A stretch of DNA of 17,199 nucleotides from Geobacter sp. UBA698 (lineage in GTDB: Bacteria > Desulfobacterota > Desulfuromonadia > Geobacterales > Pseudopelobacteraceae): NCBI GenBank assembly GCA_002298925.1, contig DBMM01000020.1, positions 1,165-18,363 on the forward strand, written 5' to 3'. Below are positions 1 to 7,065 of the stretch, piece after piece. A program made the translations under genes and the position numbers. Position 1 is the stretch's first letter; the number at the start of each line of letters is the position of its first letter. The notes under the pieces are model-generated. The model was not told where the DNA came from, searched no databases, and was given only the letters and a program-made list of their open reading frames with translations.

Positions 1-125
1 GGCACCTTGGTGATGTTGCTCTCCTCCAGGATCTCGCGCACCTTGGCCACATCCAGGGCAAAGACCTCTTCGTCCAGCTTGTAGGTCAGGTACTGGGTCG
101 TCTCAATCGTCGTCTCCATACTCAT
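1..125 (-). CDS. cheW: CheW chemotaxis adaptor, 5' end only
   Basis: The first 41 residues are visible; the rest lies off the left edge. The reading starts MSMETTIETTQYLTYKL and continues with EEVFALDVAKVREIL, the first two strands of the CheW SH3-like fold, which couples chemoreceptors to the CheA kinase. Two starts are possible, ATG at 125 and ATG at 119. A GGAGGG ribosome binding site lies just upstream; it is 4 bases from the first ATG and about 10 from the second. I chose 125 but cannot exclude 119. The gene lies downstream of, and on the same strand as, a sigma-54 response regulator, separated by about 250 bp that holds a candidate sigma-54 promoter and a large inverted repeat. Family assignment is firm; which chemosensory pathway it serves cannot be seen. 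Confidence 0.85.
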   Translation of the reverse strand, partial: MSMETTIETTQYLTYKLDEEVFALDVAKVREILEESNITKV

Positions 126-176
126 ATGCCCTCCGGATTCACGATGTCACATGTAATTGTCTAGTAATCAGTACTA

Positions 177-192
177 TCCAAGGAATATGCCA
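177..192 (-). promoter_or_regulatory. candidate sigma-54 promoter for cheW
   Basis: Read on the minus strand the segment is TGGCATATTCCTTGGA. The GG of the -24 element and the GG at the -12 position have the 10-base spacing of the consensus TGGCAC-N5-TTGC, although the usual GC at -12 is replaced by GG. It would start transcription about 40 bases before cheW. The adjacent gene encodes a sigma-54 activator and an inverted repeat lies about 120-160 bp upstream, which is where enhancer sites usually sit. Motif match only. Confidence 0.4.
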
Positions 193-311
193 TCAATAGA
201 AGGCTTCACCCCTGGATCAGCCAACCCTACAAAAACATTGCGTAATTTAAATTATATTTTTCGAATAACGTGATTTTAACAAATGAGACAACAAAGGCAG
301 GATGGTAATGA

Positions 312-351
312 AGTGTGACATGACACACATTTGATCGTGTCATGTCACACT
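312..351. repeat. perfect 15-bp inverted repeat, candidate enhancer site
   Basis: The arms AGTGTGACATGACAC (312-326) and its exact reverse complement (337-351) flank a 10-base spacer. A third copy of the outer nonamer AGTGTGACA occurs at 365-373, so 343-351 can alternatively pair with 365-373. No T-run follows on either side, so an intrinsic terminator is unlikely. Its place between a sigma-54 activator gene and a candidate sigma-54 promoter suggests binding of a dimeric Fis-type activator, perhaps the neighbouring regulator itself; that is inference. Confidence 0.6.
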
Positions 352-375
352 GGTGTGGCGGAGGAGTGTGACAGA

Positions 376-2082
376 TCAGTCTGACAGGTGCCGATACACG
401 GTGCGGCGGCTGATGCCGAGCAGGCGTGCGGCCTGGCTCTTGTTGCCATCGGCCATAGCCAGCGCCTCTTCCAGGGTGAGATTCCGGTCGGAGCGGGAAG
501 GCTTGGTGGCGGCTTCATCCGGTCCCCCCTCTTTTCCGGCCAGCAGATCCCGGGGCAGATCGGCCAGGGAGATGACGTCGGAGCGGCACAGGATGCAGGC
601 GTGTTCGATGGCATGTTCCAGTTCGCGCACGTTGCCCGGCCATTCATAGCGCATGAAGAGCGCCATGACTTCATCGGAAAAATCACGGATGTAGCGGCCG
701 AAGTGGATGTTGAATTTCTTGAGGAAGTGGGCGGCCAGCAGGGGGATGTCATCGCTGCGGTCCCTGAGCGGCGGCAGTTCCAGGCGGACGACATTCAGCC
801 TGAAGTAGAGATCCTGGCGGAAGGTTCCCTGGCGAACCTTTTCGGCCAGGTCCTGGTTGGTGGCAGCGATGACGCGCACATCCACCTTGATGGGGGTCGT
901 ATCGCCGACCCGTTCGAACTCCCGCTCCTGCAGCACGCGCAGAAGGCGCATCTGCATGGCCGGCGAGATGTCGCCGATCTCGTCCAGAAAGAGGGTGCCG
1001 CCGTCGGCGATTTCGAAACGGCCGGCCTTGCTGGCGATGGCGCCGGTGAAGGCGCCGCGCACATGGCCGAAGAGCTCGCTCTCCAGCAGGGTTTCCGAGA
1101 GGGCCGAGCAGTTGACCTTGACCATCGGCCCGTTTTTGCGGTGCCCGCAGGCATGCAGTGCGGCCGCCACCAGTTCCTTGCCGGTACCGCTTTCGCCGTT
1201 GACCAGCACCGTTGTCTGGACATCGGCCAGGGCCTCGATCAGGGCATAGAATTTCTGCATGGCGGGGTTGCGGCCGATCATGCCGTGGAACTGGTCGCGC
1301 TGACGCAAAACCTTTTCCAGCGTGTCCAGACGGGTTTCATCCCGGATGACACCCACCGCCCCCTTGACGGTGCCGTCCGCCTCGGTCACCGCTGAAGCCG
1401 TGAAGCTGACCACCCGGCTGGTGCCGTCGGAGCGGCTGCATTCGAAGCGCTTCAGCTGTTGGGGGCTGCCGCTTTTGATGGTCTCGATCAGCGCCTTGCG
1501 GCAGGTGCCGCCGCAGCCGAGATCGATGGCCGTGACCGGAACGCCGATCATTTCTGCGCTGTATCCGCAGCTGGCGGCTGCCGCGGCATTGTACTGCAGC
1601 AGCAGCTGGCTGCTGTCAGTCAGGATGATGGCATCGGAGACACTGCTGAAGATGGCGTTCAGGTTGGCCAGGTTGCGTTCCCGCTCATCGGCCAGCTGCT
1701 TGATTTTCAGGGCATGCCGGGCAATCAGCACCAGGGTCTCGCGTCGGACCGGTTTGGTGATGTAGTCGAAGGCGCCCAGCCGCACCGCCATGGCGGCCGA
1801 ATCCACATCCGGACAGCCGGTGACCATGACCACCAGCACGTCCGGGTCGGTCTGCCTGATGTCCCTGAGCAGGTCGATACCGTTTTCCGGCCCCAGCATG
1901 TTGTCCACAAAGACCAGATCGTAGTTGCGCCGGCGGATCATGTCGAGCGCCTCGGAGGAGTTGCCGGCCGTGTCGATCTGGTAGCCTTCTTCCTTGAGGA
2001 GCCGGGCCAGCACGAATCTGACACTTTCCTCATCATCGATGATCAGGATCCGTTTCAGTGCATTGAATGTTTTATCGAGCAT
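376..2082 (-). CDS. sigma-54-dependent response regulator (REC-PAS-AAA+-Fis HTH)
   Basis: A 568-residue NtrC-family transcriptional activator. The receiver domain (about 10-125) has the acidic pair D16/D17, the phospho-acceptor D60, T88 and K110. A PAS domain follows (about 135-255) with cysteines C190, C194 and C205 around LGCGGTCRK. The AAA+ domain (about 270-500) carries Walker A GESGTGKE at 296-303, the sigma-54 contact motif GAFTGA at 343-348, Walker B GTLFLDE at 362-368 and WPGNVREL at 481-488. A Fis-type helix-turn-helix closes the protein (about 546-568). All key residues are present, so it should be a phosphorylation-controlled ATPase that opens sigma-54 promoters. It is the last gene of moeA-nfo-regulator, starting 5 bases after the nfo stop, which suggests translational coupling. 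No partner histidine kinase is in view. The target may be cheW downstream. Confidence 0.95.
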   Translation of the reverse strand: MLDKTFNALKRILIIDDEESVRFVLARLLKEEGYQIDTAGNSSEALDMIRRRNYDLVFVDNMLGPENGIDLLRDIRQTDPDVLVVMVTGCPDVDSAAMAVRLGAFDYITKPVRRETLVLIARHALKIKQLADERERNLANLNAIFSSVSDAIILTDSSQLLLQYNAAAAASCGYSAEMIGVPVTAIDLGCGGTCRKALIETIKSGSPQQLKRFECSRSDGTSRVVSFTASAVTEADGTVKGAVGVIRDETRLDTLEKVLRQRDQFHGMIGRNPAMQKFYALIEALADVQTTVLVNGESGTGKELVAAALHACGHRKNGPMVKVNCSALSETLLESELFGHVRGAFTGAIASKAGRFEIADGGTLFLDEIGDISPAMQMRLLRVLQEREFERVGDTTPIKVDVRVIAATNQDLAEKVRQGTFRQDLYFRLNVVRLELPPLRDRSDDIPLLAAHFLKKFNIHFGRYIRDFSDEVMALFMRYEWPGNVRELEHAIEHACILCRSDVISLADLPRDLLAGKEGGPDEAATKPSRSDRNLTLEEALAMADGNKSQAARLLGISRRTVYRHLSD

Positions 2083-2087
2083 CGCAG

Positions 2088-2948
2088 CTATCCTGTCGAG
2101 AGCATCAGTCCCCTGAGAATTCCCAGGTTGACAGCGTCCATCTCGTCGTTGTCCCCCTTGGGGGTTTCCAGTACTTTGGGCACCGTTGCAAAGCGGGGAT
2201 CGTTGAGGATGAAGCGGAACGGGTTGAGTCCCAGGGCACCCTGGCCGATGTGGTCATGGCGGTCGACGCGGGAGCCGAGCCCTTTCTTCGAATCGTTGAA
2301 ATGGAAGCATTCCAGCCGGCCGATGCCGATGATCCGGTCGAACTGCTCCATGGTGTCGCGATAGCCCGCTTCCGTGGCGGTGTCGTAGCCGGCGGCAAAG
2401 GTGTGGCAGGTGTCGAAGCAGACGCCGAAGCGGTCCGGGAAGCGTGAGCCGCTGATGATGGCCTGCAACTCCTCGAAGGTACGCCCCAGGTTGCTCCCCT
2501 GGCCGGCGGTGGTTTCCAGCAGCACCTTGCCCTCGAACTGCGGCACCTGGCTGAACAGCTGGTCAAAGGCCGCGATCACCCGCTCCAGACCGACCTCGGG
2601 CGGGTCGCTCAGGTGCGAGCCGGGGTGCATGACGACCTTACGGATGCCGAGCCGGGCGCAGGTTTCCAGTTCGTCCCGGAAGGCGGCCAGGCTCTTGTCG
2701 CGGGTTTCGCCCGGCGGGGCCGCCAGGTTGATCAGATAGATGTCATGGGAGACAACCTCGTGCAGGCCGGAGGCGGCGAATTTGTCCCGGAACAGAACGA
2801 CGTCGGCCTCGCTGACCGCTTTGCCCTTCCACTGGTTGGAGTTGCGGGTGAATATCTGCAGGACGCCGCAGCCGGCGGCCAGGGCCCGGTCGATGGCCAG
2901 ATGCAGGCCGCCGGCGATGGACATGTGGGCACCCAGGTAGTCGTTCAT
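2088..2948 (-). CDS. nfo: endonuclease IV (AP endonuclease)
   Basis: A 286-residue DNA-repair enzyme that cuts 5' of abasic sites. It is a TIM-barrel protein with a three-zinc site. All nine zinc ligands known from the E. coli enzyme are in place, at the same or adjacent numbers: H68, H108, E145, D179, H182, H216, D229, H231 and E261. The three family signatures are clear: LLETTAGQG, CFDTCHTFAAGYD and HFNDSKKGLGSRVDRHDH. Length is typical for the family. Its ATG overlaps the moeA stop in an ATGA arrangement (2945-2948), so it is probably translated by reinitiation from moeA. Combination with moeA and a response regulator in one operon has no obvious biochemical logic. Confidence 0.97.
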   Translation of the reverse strand: MNDYLGAHMSIAGGLHLAIDRALAAGCGVLQIFTRNSNQWKGKAVSEADVVLFRDKFAASGLHEVVSHDIYLINLAAPPGETRDKSLAAFRDELETCARLGIRKVVMHPGSHLSDPPEVGLERVIAAFDQLFSQVPQFEGKVLLETTAGQGSNLGRTFEELQAIISGSRFPDRFGVCFDTCHTFAAGYDTATEAGYRDTMEQFDRIIGIGRLECFHFNDSKKGLGSRVDRHDHIGQGALGLNPFRFILNDPRFATVPKVLETPKGDNDEMDAVNLGILRGLMLSTG

Positions 2949-4168
2949 GCCGCCTCCACCAGGTCGAGATGATTGCCGTAAAAATGCACGTCGACCTCTT
3001 GACCGGCGGCGAAGCTGGTGCTGTCGGCCGGGAGCACGGCCAGCGCCTGGGCATCGACCATGGTCTTGAGGATGGCGGTCTGCTGGTTGCCGGCCGAGGA
3101 GGCGTACCAGCGCCCCCCTTCCCGTTCCAGCCGGATGCGGATGATCTGCCCTTTACCCGGTTTCTTGCGCAGATCCTCGCGCAGCACCGCCTTGAAGAGC
3201 GGCCGCTGCACTTGGCGGTGCCCCAGCATCTTGAGCAGCGCCGGCCGGACGAACTCCTCGAAGGTGATCATCGTCGAGACCGGATTGCCCGGCAGGGAGA
3301 ATACCGGTGTCGCGCCATGCATGGCAAAGGCGGTCGGGCCGCCCGGCTTGATGGCCACCTTCCAGAAAACCTGAACGGCCCCCAGCTCTGCCAGCACATC
3401 GCGCACCAGGTCACAGTCGCCGGCCGAAACACCGGCCGAGGTGATCAGCACATCGGCCTGGAGGCCCTGGCCCAGTTTTTCCAGGTGGCTTTCCCGGTTG
3501 TCCCGGGCGATGCCGATGATCCGCGGCAGGCAGCCGGTCTCGAGCACTGCGGCGGCCAGGGAAAGGGTGTTGCTGTTGATGATCTCGCCCGGCCCGGGTG
3601 TTCTCCCCAGTTCGACCAGCTCATCGCCGGTGGAAAGGATGGCCACGGTCGGGCGGCGGTAGACCGGTACCAGCGCCATACCGAAGGTTGCCAGCATGTT
3701 GACTTCCGGAGGGCGGATGATCGCGCCGGCCCTGACAAAGGTTGCACCCGAACCAACATCTTCGCCGCGCAGGCGGATGTGCTGACCGGATATGACCGTT
3801 TCCAGCAGGGTCACCTGCTGCTGGCCGTTATCGGTCTCCTCCACCGGCACCACCGCATCGCAGCCGGCCGGCAGTGGCGCGCCGGTCATGATCCTGACGG
3901 CGCAGCCCGGCTCCACCGTCACCCCCTCGGCCCTGGCCCCGGCCGGCAGGAAGCTGCTCACCCGCAGGCTGACCGGACTGCCGTTGCAATCGGCCGAGCG
4001 CACGGCATAGCCGTCCATGGCCGAATTGTCCCACAGCGGCATGTCCCAGGGCGCTGTCAGGTTTTCGGCCAGCACCCTTCCCACCGCCTCCAGCAGATTA
4101 ACGCGTTCGACCCCGGCTGGCTTCACATTGGCAAGTATCAGGCGGCGGGCCTCTTCGAAAGCAACCAT
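2945..4168 (-). CDS. moeA: molybdopterin molybdenumtransferase
   Basis: A 407-residue cytoplasmic enzyme that inserts molybdate into adenylated molybdopterin in the last step of molybdenum cofactor synthesis. Family motifs are visible in order: DNSAMDGYA (47-55), MTGAPLPAGCDAVV (94-107), LSTGDEL (about 178-184), PGPGEIINSNT (191-201), SAGVSAGDCDLV (224-235) and SLPGNPVS (281-288). The frame stays open upstream to 4192, but a strong GGAGGA ribosome binding site lies 4-5 bases before the ATG at 4168, inside the longer frame, so I chose 4168. It heads the operon moeA-nfo-response regulator and overlaps nfo by four bases. Some bacteria carry two moeA paralogues, one specialised for tungsten; which type this is cannot be told here. 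Confidence 0.95.
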   Translation of the reverse strand: MVAFEEARRLILANVKPAGVERVNLLEAVGRVLAENLTAPWDMPLWDNSAMDGYAVRSADCNGSPVSLRVSSFLPAGARAEGVTVEPGCAVRIMTGAPLPAGCDAVVPVEETDNGQQQVTLLETVISGQHIRLRGEDVGSGATFVRAGAIIRPPEVNMLATFGMALVPVYRRPTVAILSTGDELVELGRTPGPGEIINSNTLSLAAAVLETGCLPRIIGIARDNRESHLEKLGQGLQADVLITSAGVSAGDCDLVRDVLAELGAVQVFWKVAIKPGGPTAFAMHGATPVFSLPGNPVSTMITFEEFVRPALLKMLGHRQVQRPLFKAVLREDLRKKPGKGQIIRIRLEREGGRWYASSAGNQQTAILKTMVDAQALAVLPADSTSFAAGQEVDVHFYGNHLDLVEAA

Positions 4169-4194
4169 GCTCTCCTCCATGAAAAATAACACAT

Positions 4195-4223
4195 AGAATA
4201 GCGGGAACCTCCCACAAATACAA
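4195..4223 (-). promoter_or_regulatory. candidate sigma-70 promoter for moeA operon
   Basis: On the minus strand TTGTAT (4218-4223) and TATTCT (4195-4200) are separated by 17 bases. Each hexamer matches the consensus at four of six positions. Transcription would start about 20 bases before the moeA start. The spacer holds a small GGGA/TCCC inverted repeat. Confidence 0.45.
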
Positions 4224-4228
4224 TAGTA

Positions 4229-4256
4229 TTGCTAAGCGGACGGTGATGGGTATAAT
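4229..4256 (+). promoter_or_regulatory. candidate sigma-70 promoter for the MlaD gene
   Basis: TTGCTA (4229-4234) and a perfect TATAAT (4251-4256) are 16 bases apart, giving a leader of about 38 bases before the ATG at 4301. It overlaps back to back with the moeA promoter, so the two divergent operons share one 130-bp control region. Confidence 0.55.
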
Positions 4257-4300
4257 GTCCGCTGACGTAGAAGCCGTCAAAATTCGCCGGGAGCTGGTCC

Positions 4301-5350
4301 ATGACCCTAAGTAACGAAACCAAAGTCGGACTGTTTTTTGTGCTCAGCATCGTCCTGTTCGGCGTGATGCTGGAGGTGGGCAACCGTTGGAAACTCTTCG
4401 ACAATAACATCCCCTACAAGACGTTCCTGTCCGCCACAACCGGCCTCAAACAGGGGGATGCCGTCAAGCTGGCCGGGGTGGAGGTCGGCACGATTACCAA
4501 AATCTCGGTCCTGGATGACAAAGTGCAGGTGGATTTCGAAGTCAAGCAGGGGACGCGTATCAAGCGGGACAGCGTGGCCGGCATCCGCATGACCAGCATG
4601 CTGGGCGGGCAGTTCCTGAGCATCTCCTTCGGCACGCCGGGCAGTCCGGTGCTGCCGGCCGGCAGCACCGTCAAGAGCGTGGAGTCCCAGGGCATCGACG
4701 CCCTGCTGGACAACCTGGGGACGCTGGCCAAGGATTCCAAGCAGATGGTGCTGGACCTGAACCGCAACCAGAACGAGGTCATGGGCAAGATCTCGTCCAT
4801 GCTGGACGAAAACCGCGCTGCGGTGCACGATTCTCTGACCGGCCTGGCCAGCATCACCGCCAAGATCGACCGGGGCGACGGTTCTCTGGCCATGCTGCTG
4901 AACGACAAAACCATGTATACCAATGTGAACGAGCTGACCGGCAGCCTGCGCAAGGTGAGCGACAGACTGGAGCGGGGCGAAGGGACCCTGGGCAAGCTGC
5001 TGATAGACGATGAGGTCTACAACCAGGCTTTGGCTGCAACCAAGGGCATGCACGACGGCATGGAGAATTTTAACGAAATTGCCAAGCGCATCAACAGGGG
5101 TGAGGGTACCGCCGGCAAACTGGTCAACGACCCGGCCCTCTATAACGAACTGAAAGAGACCGTGGCCAACCTGAAGGAGATTACCCGCAAGATCAACGAG
5201 GGACAGGGCACGGTCGGCAAGCTGGTCAACGACGACAAACTCTATCACGATGCCATCTCCACCCTGAAGAAGACCGAGAAGGCCATGGAAGGCCTGCAGG
5301 ACACCGGTCCGATCTCGGTCATCGGCAGCATGATCGGCACCCTGTTCTGA
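4301..5350 (+). CDS. MlaD/MCE family lipid-transport protein
   Basis: A 349-residue protein of the MCE superfamily. Such proteins are anchored in the inner membrane and carry a periplasmic substrate-binding domain for phospholipid or other hydrophobic ligands, normally with MlaE/MlaF ABC partners. There is an N-terminal membrane helix (about 8-27) and an MCE domain (about 37-115, with TGLKQGDAVKLAGVEVG and GTRIKRDSVAGIR). The long helical C-terminal half carries four related segments of the type INRGEGTxGKLVND near residues 189, 223, 264 and 298, spaced 34, 41 and 34 residues. A GGGAG ribosome binding site lies 8 bases before the ATG. The partner permease and ATPase genes are not adjacent. 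The stop codon overlaps the next start (TGATG), so the two are co-translated. Confidence 0.88.
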   Translation: MTLSNETKVGLFFVLSIVLFGVMLEVGNRWKLFDNNIPYKTFLSATTGLKQGDAVKLAGVEVGTITKISVLDDKVQVDFEVKQGTRIKRDSVAGIRMTSMLGGQFLSISFGTPGSPVLPAGSTVKSVESQGIDALLDNLGTLAKDSKQMVLDLNRNQNEVMGKISSMLDENRAAVHDSLTGLASITAKIDRGDGSLAMLLNDKTMYTNVNELTGSLRKVSDRLERGEGTLGKLLIDDEVYNQALAATKGMHDGMENFNEIAKRINRGEGTAGKLVNDPALYNELKETVANLKEITRKINEGQGTVGKLVNDDKLYHDAISTLKKTEKAMEGLQDTGPISVIGSMIGTLF

Positions 5351-6150
5351 TGCCTGCCATGACATCCGGTCGCCATCTGTCGGTTTTCCCCATTTTCGAC
5401 AGCCACTTCCACATCATCGACCCCCGCTTTCCGCTGGTCCCCAACCAGGGCTTTCTGCCGGACAGCTTCAGCTGCGAGGATTACCTGGCCCGCACCAGTC
5501 GCTATGACCTGGCCGGCGGTGCGATCGTGTCCGGCTCGTTCCAGGCCTTTGACCAGAGCTACCTGCTCGATTCTCTGACCCGTCTCGGCCCCGCTTTCGT
5601 CGGGGTTACCCAGCTGCCGGCCTCGGTTTCCGACGCTGAAATCCTGGTGCTGGATCAGGCCGGGGTGCGGGCGGTCCGTTTCAACCTCAAACGGGGCGGC
5701 TCCGAGGATGTGCGCCACCTGGATGCCCTGGCCCGGCGCGTCCACCAGCTGGCGGGGTGGCACGTGGAACTGTATGTCGACTCCCGCGAACTGCCGGAAC
5801 TGTACCCCACCCTGGCGGCCCTGCCGGCGGTCAGCATCGATCATCTGGGATTGTCGCGGGAAGGTTTCGGCAGTCTGCTGCGGCTGGTGGAGCGGGGGGC
5901 AAAGGTCAAGGCCACCGGTTTCGGTCGGGTGGATTTCGATGTAAAAAGCGCCCTGAAGGAAATCAGCAGCGCCAATCCCGGCGCCCTGATGTTCGGCAGC
6001 GATCTGCCGTGCACCCGGGCGCCGCGCCCCTACCGGGATGCGGACCTGCTGCTGGTGGTGGATACGCTGGGCGAGGAGCTGGCTCGCCGGGCGCTGTGTG
6101 GCAATGCCCGGGAGTTTTACCGTCCCGATCGTCACCAGGCCGGCCTATGA
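5350..6150 (+). CDS. amidohydrolase-2 family metal-dependent hydrolase
   Basis: A 266-residue TIM-barrel hydrolase resembling the PF04909 family that includes 2-pyrone-4,6-dicarboxylate lactonase. Visible metal or catalytic positions are the H19-F-H21 pair in FDSHFHIID, H138 in GWHVELYVDS, H165 in SIDHLGLS and D208 in MFGSDLP. Residues VKATGFGRVDF (about 185-195) match the lysine/arginine strand of the family. No signal peptide is seen, so it should be cytoplasmic. The start overlaps the MlaD stop by one base, and no separate ribosome binding site is needed. A second ATG (codon 4) is possible. Substrate is unknown, and its link to lipid transport is only positional. The coding frame ends just before an inverted-repeat region. 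Confidence 0.8.
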   Translation: MPAMTSGRHLSVFPIFDSHFHIIDPRFPLVPNQGFLPDSFSCEDYLARTSRYDLAGGAIVSGSFQAFDQSYLLDSLTRLGPAFVGVTQLPASVSDAEILVLDQAGVRAVRFNLKRGGSEDVRHLDALARRVHQLAGWHVELYVDSRELPELYPTLAALPAVSIDHLGLSREGFGSLLRLVERGAKVKATGFGRVDFDVKSALKEISSANPGALMFGSDLPCTRAPRPYRDADLLLVVDTLGEELARRALCGNAREFYRPDRHQAGL

Positions 6151-6164
6151 ACCTATAAACGGCA

Positions 6165-6326
6165 GTTGAAACACTGAGACACAGAGAACACTGAGAAATC
6201 ATTGAATAAAAAAGAAATAAATGAATTATCAACCTGTCAGGTGAATCCACAAATACAGAATAATTTGAAGTAACCATTTGATTTAATTTCTTAAGTTAAC
6301 TCTGTGCCTCAGTGTCTCAGTGTTGA
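6165..6326. repeat. inverted pair of octamer-repeat arms around an AT-rich core
   Basis: The left arm AACACTGAGACACAGAG (6170-6186) and the right arm CTCAGTGTCTCAGTGTT (6308-6324) are reverse complements with one mismatch. Each arm is itself made of near-identical octamers of the type ACACTGAG, three on each side. The roughly 120-bp core is AT-rich with no coding potential. Short CACAGAG/CACTGAG repeats of this look are scattered in intergenic regions of many environmental bacteria, from general knowledge. It could be a REP-like or MITE-like unit or a long terminator hairpin for the upstream operon. Confidence 0.6.
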
Positions 6327-6442
6327 ACCACTTTTTTAGTCAACAACGCTCGGCTGACGCCTCCCCGGACAGCACGTTCATTCCTCCCCCCGCTACCCCA
6401 TTCCAACTCCTCTACCTATTGGGCAGCACCTTCCGGCTTGAT

Positions 6443-6459
6443 CGGCATGCATGATGCAA
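6443..6459 (+). promoter_or_regulatory. candidate sigma-54 promoter for the ANTAR regulator
   Basis: CGGCATGCATGATGCAA keeps the GG and GC doublets at the correct 10-base spacing and most of the TGGCA and TGCA blocks. It would start transcription near 6470, about 28 bases before the ATG. The stretch between the repeat element (6326) and this site shows nothing else recognisable. Confidence 0.4.
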
Positions 6460-6497
6460 CTCCCTTTACTCATTATCTGTAAAGGAGGATCTGCCCC

Positions 6498-7064
6498 ATG
6501 AAAAATGTACTGATCTGCGACGACGAAGCGATCATCAGGATGAACCTGAAAGCTATGCTGCTTGAGTTGGGGTTTGAAGAAGTGCTGGAGTGCGGCGACG
6601 GGAAAAGAGCCGTGGAACTGGCCCTGGGAAGCTTTCCCGATCTGGTGATTCTCGACGTCACCATGCCCGGCATGGACGGCATCACGGCTGCGTCGGAAAT
6701 ACAGAAAAAACTCAAGATACCGATCCTGCTGCTTACCAACTGCTATGATTCCGAGACAGTAAAAAGAGCATCCGCCTGTGGAGTTGCCGCTTTTTTAACC
6801 AAACCGCTGCGGAAACAGGATCTGCTGCCTGCCATCGAGATCGCCTTGAGCCACGTGTCCGAAGTTGAAGAACTCAAGGAAAAAATTGAAGACCTGAAAG
6901 AGACCATCGAGAACCGCAAGATCATCGAAAAAGCCAAAGGCACCTTGATGCAGCGGGATCACCTGTCCGAAACCGAGGCCTACCGTGTCATGCAGAAGCT
7001 TGCCATGGACAAGCGCAAAACCCTGCGCCAGGTAGCGGACGGCATCCTCAAGGAGGTTCATTGA
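6498..7064 (+). CDS. response regulator with ANTAR RNA-binding output domain
   Basis: A 188-residue AmiR/NasR-type regulator. The receiver domain (1-115) has D8/D9, phospho-acceptor D53, T80 and K102. A coiled-coil linker (about 118-140) leads to an ANTAR domain (about 135-185) with the typical stretch IIEKAKGTLMQRDHLSETEA. ANTAR proteins bind paired hexaloop hairpins in leader RNA and prevent termination. In Geobacter an ANTAR response regulator controls nitrogen-fixation genes; whether this is that protein cannot be judged. An AAGGAGGA ribosome binding site lies 10 bases before the ATG. No cognate kinase is visible. Its stop codon lies one base from the stop of the convergent lysR gene. Confidence 0.93.
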   Translation: MKNVLICDDEAIIRMNLKAMLLELGFEEVLECGDGKRAVELALGSFPDLVILDVTMPGMDGITAASEIQKKLKIPILLLTNCYDSETVKRASACGVAAFLTKPLRKQDLLPAIEIALSHVSEVEELKEKIEDLKETIENRKIIEKAKGTLMQRDHLSETEAYRVMQKLAMDKRKTLRQVADGILKEVH

Positions 7065-7065
7065 C

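Noticed and set aside
312..351. The large inverted repeat as an intrinsic terminator
   Set aside because: Neither strand has a T-run after the stem, and the stem is only moderately GC-rich; a protein-binding site fits the surroundings better.
388..2447. Long plus-strand open frames opposite the response regulator and nfo
   Set aside because: They are antisense shadows caused by GC-rich codon bias; the minus-strand proteins have complete domain sets.
2969..4189. A 406-codon plus-strand frame opposite moeA
   Set aside because: It has no recognisable motif and mirrors moeA, which has all family motifs.
4307..5365. A 352-codon minus-strand frame opposite the MlaD gene
   Set aside because: The composition is typical of antisense of GC-rich coding DNA; the plus-strand MCE protein is clear.
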